NCBI GenBank assembly: GCA_001657315.1
Contig: LYSV01000052.1
Span: 1-64,000 of the forward strand
Length of the DNA: 64,000 nucleotides
Direction: 5' to 3'
Source: Flammeovirgaceae bacterium BBD 1991-12
Lineage (GTDB): Bacteria; Bacteroidota; Bacteroidia; Cytophagales; Cyclobacteriaceae
The translations under genes were made by a program, and so were the position numbers. The notes beneath the pieces were generated by a model. That model was not told the origin of the DNA. It saw only the letters and a program-made list of their open reading frames with translations, and did no database searches. This document shows, piece by piece, positions 59,266 to 64,000 of this stretch; within the stretch, counting starts at the first letter, position 1, and each line of letters starts with the position of its first letter.

Positions 59266-60552
59266 ATGAAAAAAACTTCCAGACGAAAATTTATCAGAAA
59301 AACCGCTGGTCTGACACTGGTCTCTACCTCTACAGCACTATTGGGCCTGGACGGTAACAGACTTAAGGATTCTTTTTATACAAATACAGAGGGGTTATCC
59401 GGAGAAAAATCACCCATAACGAATAACTGGGGAAAGGTAAAGGGGAAAAAGATCAGGGCGGAGCATTCCTACATTCATAAAGGAGATGAGCAGGCGGCAT
59501 ATCATCATCACCATCAGATTACTTCACTGAATGGTCGTTTGTACGCATCTTTCTCCCAGGGCTTTAAAGATGAAGATCAGCTCGGGCAAAGGGGAATGTT
59601 CGCTACTTCGGATGACCTGGGGGGTACATGGAGTAAGGCCAGACCCTTCATTGACCGACAGCCCGGCAGAAGAGAACACGGTGTGGTAACACCGGAAGGA
59701 ATCCATGTACATAATGGCAGGCTGATTGGCTACTATGGCTATATAGACCTTTCCAGGCCAGGGCTAATGATGTACTACGCTACAGGGGGCAACGGACATT
59801 TTTATTATATGTCAGAACGATCCTATCAAAACACCCATACCGGCATTATGGTCTCCGATGATGAAGGGAAGACCTGGGTAAATACCGGGCAGAAGATCGA
59901 CCGGTTTTTCCCCAACCTCGGCCCGTTCAAAACCTCAAAAGGAAGATTGATCATGCCTGGCAACGTTTCGTTCTGTTATACGGACGATCCTTATGGCATT
60001 GAAGGTTGGACAAAAGTGGACCTACCGGGACTTTCCGATAATTTCATTGACGACCCCAACGGGATCCGCTTTGCGGGGGAGGAACTTAACCTGGGGTATG
60101 AGGTCATGGAGGGCTCCGGCTATGAGCTGGATGACGGTACCCTTCACATGATGCTACGTACAAATAAGCGGATGCTGGCCGTATCCGAAAGCAAAGATCA
60201 CGGGGAGTCATGGTCTACCCCAAAAATGACGTCATACACGGATTGTAATTGCCGCTTTCATTTTGGCCGGCTGCCTGACGGCAGGTATTTCGGCCTGAAC
60301 TGCCCTGACCCGGATTCCGTAAGGACACCCATGATCCTGGCCACCAGTAAGGATGGATTTAACTTTGACCAGCACTATATCCTGGGCGATGAACCCTATA
60401 CGTTATTCAGAGTACCGGGCAATCACAAATATGGAAGATACGGTTACCCCTACGTGTACTTTCTGAAAGATACAGCGTACGCAATTTATTCAGTAAATAA
60501 GGAGGATATTGGCTTATGCAGGTTTAAATTGAGTGAGCTGAGCCAGCCTTGA
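59266..60552 (+). CDS. BNR-repeat beta-propeller protein, Tat-type signal
   Basis: A protein of about 428 residues with a twin-arginine signal (SRRKFIRKTAGLTLVS). Asp-box motifs (SDDLGGTWS, SDDEGKTWV, SKDHGESWS) mark a six- or seven-bladed propeller, so automatic annotation would say sialidase. The sialidase FRIP motif is not near the N-terminus. Instead there is a histidine cluster, YHHHHQITSLNGRLYASFSQ, also found as NHHPQITSYRGRL in the related protein at 62901. PL24/PL25 ulvan lyases are propellers using His and Tyr residues, so a lyase role is conceivable but unproven. ATG 59266 is preferred to ATG 59230, because it starts the Tat signal. First gene of the plus-strand cluster. Confidence 0.7.
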   Translation: MKKTSRRKFIRKTAGLTLVSTSTALLGLDGNRLKDSFYTNTEGLSGEKSPITNNWGKVKGKKIRAEHSYIHKGDEQAAYHHHHQITSLNGRLYASFSQGFKDEDQLGQRGMFATSDDLGGTWSKARPFIDRQPGRREHGVVTPEGIHVHNGRLIGYYGYIDLSRPGLMMYYATGGNGHFYYMSERSYQNTHTGIMVSDDEGKTWVNTGQKIDRFFPNLGPFKTSKGRLIMPGNVSFCYTDDPYGIEGWTKVDLPGLSDNFIDDPNGIRFAGEELNLGYEVMEGSGYELDDGTLHMMLRTNKRMLAVSESKDHGESWSTPKMTSYTDCNCRFHFGRLPDGRYFGLNCPDPDSVRTPMILATSKDGFNFDQHYILGDEPYTLFRVPGNHKYGRYGYPYVYFLKDTAYAIYSVNKEDIGLCRFKLSELSQP

Positions 60553-60578
60553 GATATAATCCCGTTAAGGATCCAACC

Positions 60579-61400
60579 ATGAATAATAATGAATTTGTAA
60601 CCGCTCTGAAAACGGGTGGGAAGGTTTTTGGCACTTTGATCACTTCCAACGCTCCCAGCTGGCCTGAGGTGGTAGCATCCACCGGACTGGACTTTGTATT
60701 CATTGATACGGAGCACGTAGCCCTGGACCGTAGCGAGGTAAGCCATATGTGTCACAGGTACAGGGCTTTGGGTCTGGCCCCGATGGTGCGCATATCCTCT
60801 CCTGATCCCAACGAAGCTTCCAGGGCTCTGGATGGTGGTGCATGTGCCATTGTAGCTCCCTACATTGAAGATGCCGAACAGGTAAGACAGCTGGCCGGGG
60901 CTATAAAACTGAAACCTCTAAAAGGCAAGAGATTACAGCAAGCGTTGAAAGACAAGGATTCGCTGGAGCCGGAACTTTTGAAATACCAGGAAGAACACCA
61001 GGCAGACAAGGCGCTGGTGGTAAACATAGAAAGTGTTCCTGCTATGAGGGCACTGGATAAGATCCTGACAGTCGAGGGGCTGGACGCCATTTTGATCGGG
61101 CCGCATGATCTGTCCTGCAGCCTGGGGATACCGGAGCAGTATCGAAGCGAAAAATTTACAAATGCGGTGAATGAGATCATTTCCAAAGGATTGGAAAAAC
61201 AAGTGAGCGTGGGCATCCATGTTACATACCATTCCGGGCTGGAGCAGGAAATTGAATGGGCCGGAAAGGGTGTTAACCTGATCATCCATAGTGCTGATGT
61301 TATTGCATTTAGAAATACGATGAACAGTGAGATCCGCCGAATCAGGGAAGCGGTGGGCTCTTCGGACACCAACACGAACCTGAAGAATATCAATATATAG
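60579..61400 (+). CDS. HpcH/HpaI family aldolase (2-keto-3-deoxy sugar acid type)
   Basis: A class II pyruvate aldolase of about 273 residues resembling 2-keto-3-deoxy-L-rhamnonate aldolase (RhmA/YfaU). Landmarks are [20 protein letters not shown], the catalytic-site Arg in [20 protein letters not shown], metal ligand Glu in [10 protein letters not shown] and Asp in [14 protein letters not shown]. An insert of about 30 residues ([20 protein letters not shown]) follows [15 protein letters not shown] 60579 has AAGGA 8 bases upstream and is preferred to the TTG at 60549 that overlaps the previous gene. It would split a 2-keto-3-deoxy acid into pyruvate and an aldehyde, giving an exit route for rhamnose-, fucose- or uronate-derived acids. 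Confidence 0.85.
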   Translation: MNNNEFVTALKTGGKVFGTLITSNAPSWPEVVASTGLDFVFIDTEHVALDRSEVSHMCHRYRALGLAPMVRISSPDPNEASRALDGGACAIVAPYIEDAEQVRQLAGAIKLKPLKGKRLQQALKDKDSLEPELLKYQEEHQADKALVVNIESVPAMRALDKILTVEGLDAILIGPHDLSCSLGIPEQYRSEKFTNAVNEIISKGLEKQVSVGIHVTYHSGLEQEIEWAGKGVNLIIHSADVIAFRNTMNSEIRRIREAVGSSDTNTNLKNINI

Positions 61401-61404
61401 CAAT

Positions 61405-62877
61405 TTGAAAACCACTGGCACTTACAGATCCTTCCTGTTACTCACCGTATTTGGTATACTGATAATTTCCGGTGGCTGCGATCCTGAAAAGGAGAGCAAT
61501 GCTGCCCCGCGGCCAAACATTGTACTGTTCCTGTGTGACGATCTTGGCTATGGAGATCTGGCATCCTACGGACACCCACACATTCTGACTCCAAATCTGG
61601 ACCAGATGGCGGCTGAAGGAATCCGGCTTACCTCGTGCTATTCGTCCTCCCCTGTATGCTCGCCTTCCCGGGTAGGGTTGCTCACTGGTAGAATCCCCAA
61701 CCGGGCCGGCGTTTATAACTGGATCCCGGATGCAAAAAATGAAAGAGAAGATCATTGGGATCTGGTGCATATGCAGGATCAGGAAGTTACCATCCCCCAG
61801 CTATTGAAGGGAGGCGGATATCAAACGTGTCTGGCGGGAAAATGGCACTGCAACAGCAGATTCAATTCATCGCAACAACCACAGCCGGATCATTTTGGTT
61901 TCGACCATTGGTTTGCCACACAGAACAATGCTGCCCCCAGCCATGAGAACCCCGTGAATTTTGTTCGCAATGGGGTACCGGCTGGCCAGACAAAAGGTTT
62001 TAGCGCTCAGCTTGTCGTGGAAGAAGCCATCGGATGGCTGGATTCTGTAAATAGTCAAGAACCCTTTTTTATCAAGGTGGCTTTTCATGAACCACATGAG
62101 CCTGTAGCTTCCCCTGCCGAGCTGGTTCGGAAATACCTGGCCGTAACGGACAATGAGGATCAGGCCCAGTACTTTGCCAATGTTGAAAACATGGACCACG
62201 CGGTGGGCAAAATGATGACTGCACTAAAAGAAAGGGGTCTGGAAAAAAACACACTGGTGATCTTTACCTCTGACAACGGCCCGGAAACGCTGAACCGGTA
62301 TCCACGTGCCGGCAGATCCTATGGCTCTGCGGGTGATCTGAAAGGAATGAAGCTATGGACACATGAAGCGGGATTCCGCGTACCGGGGATCATCCACTGG
62401 CCTGCCGGGATCAAAAATCCCAAGACATCCAACACGGTTGTTTCCGCCCTGGACCTGCTCCCCACCTTCTGCCATTTGGCGGGCATACCCGTCCCTGACC
62501 ATGAATTGGATGGCGTAAACATTTCTCCACTGTTTGACGGAGGCACGTTTGAAAGAAAGAAACCACTGTTATGGTGCTACTACGATGCCATCAATGAACA
62601 CAGAGTGGCTCTCCGGCATGAACAGTGGAAAATTATGGCCACGCTGTCAGTTGACAGTACGACGCTGGACCAGTACAATAATATTTACGAGGGAAACAAG
62701 GACGTGATAAGGAACGCCACTCCTACTGATTTTCTGCTGTTCAGACTGGATGAGGATATCTCAGAGACAAAGGAGATCGGTTCGGAATATCCTGAGGAAC
62801 TTGAGCGTATGAAATCATTATTGCTGAAAGGCTACAATGAGCTGGTTGAAGATTCGCATGTATGGACACGGGATTAG
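61405..62877 (+). CDS. S1 family sulfatase (lipoprotein)
   Basis: A 490-residue formylglycine sulfatase starting at TTG 61405, four bases after the aldolase stop. The lipobox SGGC gives Cys25. The metal motif is [20 protein letters not shown]. The maturation motif is C-S-P-S-R at 85-89 ([20 protein letters not shown]), the only one in the window with Ser after the Cys. [20 protein letters not shown] gives the later metal site. It lies between the aldolase and a second BNR gene, all on the plus strand and tightly spaced, so this cluster also handles a sulfated glycan. Confidence 0.92.
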   Translation: MKTTGTYRSFLLLTVFGILIISGGCDPEKESNAAPRPNIVLFLCDDLGYGDLASYGHPHILTPNLDQMAAEGIRLTSCYSSSPVCSPSRVGLLTGRIPNRAGVYNWIPDAKNEREDHWDLVHMQDQEVTIPQLLKGGGYQTCLAGKWHCNSRFNSSQQPQPDHFGFDHWFATQNNAAPSHENPVNFVRNGVPAGQTKGFSAQLVVEEAIGWLDSVNSQEPFFIKVAFHEPHEPVASPAELVRKYLAVTDNEDQAQYFANVENMDHAVGKMMTALKERGLEKNTLVIFTSDNGPETLNRYPRAGRSYGSAGDLKGMKLWTHEAGFRVPGIIHWPAGIKNPKTSNTVVSALDLLPTFCHLAGIPVPDHELDGVNISPLFDGGTFERKKPLLWCYYDAINEHRVALRHEQWKIMATLSVDSTTLDQYNNIYEGNKDVIRNATPTDFLLFRLDEDISETKEIGSEYPEELERMKSLLLKGYNELVEDSHVWTRD

Positions 62878-62900
62878 TACGTTACAAAAAAGGATGCTGT

Positions 62901-64000
62901 ATGAAAACATTTATCTCTGTTTTGATTGTAATCCCCGCATTATTGTTTTGTCCTGGATGTACTAAATCCAAAAGCACACAAAACACAGAAGAAAGCACGG
63001 ACAGTGATCCGGTGATTTCCAACCATTGGGGGAACGCGGAAACAAAAAACCTTGAACTGGAGGAATTCAGGGTCTTTACGGCCAGGGAGGGTTTTGCCTA
63101 TAATCATCATCCTCAAATCACCTCTTACAGAGGTAGGTTGCTGGCTACGTGGTCCAGTGGGATATTCAACGAAGATGAACCCGGGCAGGTCATGATGCTG
63201 GCATTTTCTGATGACGATGGAAATACCTGGTCTGCTCCAATCACTCTGTTTGACAGGAAAAAGGGAAAATACAATGATCTTGTGCACACAAGTGAAGGCA
63301 TCCTGCTGCTGGGCGATACACTCTACGCCTTCTGCGGGGTTGATGATTATGAAGCTCCGTACACCATATTGCAGGACTCGATTTTCCCTGATCTGACAAA
63401 AGGCAGGAAACTGCCTTATCAACTCGTCAAAACCGATGAGTACCGCACCGAGATCAAAACTTCCGTTGATGGAGGTATAAGCTGGTCTGAGGCACATGTT
63501 GCCATCAGGGATTTCATTCCGAACCTGAAACCTGTAATGACCAGCTCCGGTCGACTGATCATACCCGGAAATATGTCTTTTCCCTACACAGACGGTAGCC
63601 CTGTAAGTGGGGAATGGAAAATGAGCCAGGTGGAAGGTCTACCGGATCAATTCATTGATGCTCCCAGACGCTTCGGTGAAGTTCAGAGAGAGGCTGGCTT
63701 CCCGTTTGAGTTTTGCGAGGCTTCCGTGGTGGAAATGGAGGACAAAACGCTCAGGGCGCTGTTCCGGACCAAGCATTTCGTGCTTGCCATATCCGAAAGC
63801 AGGGATAATGGAATAAACTGGTCTGCCCCGCGTTTGACAAAGTTTACTGACGCGGAAAGTCGTTTTGAACTGGGACGTTTACCTGATGGGAGGTACTTCG
63901 TTTTGAGCTGTCCGAAGCCTCGTTCTGCACGAACGCCTCTGATTTTAGCCGTAAGTGAAGACGGGATAAATTTTGACCGGCACTTTGTACTCGGAGACAA
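62901..64000 (+). CDS. BNR-repeat beta-propeller lipoprotein (cut by window end)
   Basis: A frame starts at ATG 62901, preceded by AGGA at 62891, and stays open to the window edge, giving at least 366 residues. The signal MKTFISVLIVIPALLFCPGC suggests a lipoprotein. Asp boxes SDDDGNTWS, SVDGGISWS and SRDNGINWS are clear. It is a paralogue of 59266-60552: shared landmarks are the His motif YNHHPQITSYRGRLLATWSS, GRLIIPGNMSF (first copy GRLIMPGNVSF), FRTKHFVLAISESRDNG and GRLPDGRYF. This copy is lipid-anchored, whereas the first has a Tat signal. As with the first copy, sialidase is the naive call and a lyase is an alternative. The 3' end is missing. Confidence 0.72.
   Translation, partial: MKTFISVLIVIPALLFCPGCTKSKSTQNTEESTDSDPVISNHWGNAETKNLELEEFRVFTAREGFAYNHHPQITSYRGRLLATWSSGIFNEDEPGQVMMLAFSDDDGNTWSAPITLFDRKKGKYNDLVHTSEGILLLGDTLYAFCGVDDYEAPYTILQDSIFPDLTKGRKLPYQLVKTDEYRTEIKTSVDGGISWSEAHVAIRDFIPNLKPVMTSSGRLIIPGNMSFPYTDGSPVSGEWKMSQVEGLPDQFIDAPRRFGEVQREAGFPFEFCEASVVEMEDKTLRALFRTKHFVLAISESRDNGINWSAPRLTKFTDAESRFELGRLPDGRYFVLSCPKPRSARTPLILAVSEDGINFDRHFVLGD

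Noticed and set aside
59266-60552. Sialidase (GH33) identity for the BNR protein
   Set aside because: Asp boxes are shared by many propellers. The N-terminal FRIP motif is not seen and the neighbourhood has no sialic acid genes.

Overview
The window reads as a carbohydrate-degradation island from a member of the Bacteroidota, most likely a marine or sediment Cytophagales-type bacterium. The supporting signs are two SusC/SusD pairs, two ECF sigma/FecR pairs, many Bacteroidota-style lipoproteins, type IX secretion (T9SS) C-terminal domains on three very large enzymes, four S1 sulfatases, and almost no Shine-Dalgarno signals. The genus cannot be named from the sequence.

Layout. Nearly all genes from 363 to 58823 lie on the minus strand, so transcription runs right to left. 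Right-hand locus (58823 down to 26046): ECF sigma, FecR, SusC and SusD are followed by a GH110 alpha-galactosidase, a clan GH-A hydrolase with CBM96-like modules, a GH2 beta-galactosidase, a GH92, an S1 sulfatase, a second and much larger GH-A/CBM96-like/CBM6 protein, a deletion scar made of two gene remnants, a serine hydrolase, a CE1-like esterase, a GH28, another sulfatase, a beta-lactamase-fold hydrolase, a sodium/solute symporter and a phosphotriesterase-like lactonase. Left-hand locus (24837 down to 363): DUF4861 protein, KduI, KduD, ECF sigma, FecR, SusC, SusD, then two paralogous lyase-like proteins around a GH105, a GH3, a transglutaminase-like protein, an S1 sulfatase and a GH92. A LacI-type regulator (plus strand, 24954-25991) separates the two loci and has an 18-bp perfect palindrome in its promoter. 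From 59266 a plus-strand cluster carries two related beta-propeller (BNR) proteins, an HpcH/HpaI-type aldolase and a sulfatase. The second BNR gene runs off the window end.

How it fits together. SusC/SusD pairs would bind and import oligosaccharides. Both SusC proteins carry an N-terminal STN domain, so each can signal through its FecR and ECF sigma partner. Sulfatases strip sulfate, exo-acting GH2, GH3, GH92 and GH110 remove neutral sugars, and GH105 plus KduI and KduD are the classical route for unsaturated uronic acids released by a polysaccharide lyase. The lyase itself is not an obvious known family. The best candidates are the duplicated lyase-like proteins at 7903-9942 and 11347-14565 and the two BNR propellers. 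The gene set points to a sulfated, uronic-acid-containing algal polysaccharide with galactose branches (ulvan-like is one possibility). This is inference.

Non-coding structure worth attention: a predicted roughly 100-nt antisense RNA (promoter-like motif and a canonical terminator) opposite the leader of the right-hand susC; a three-copy palindromic repeat family of 93-106 bp in gaps between genes; strong hairpins after both susD genes; and the LacI palindrome.
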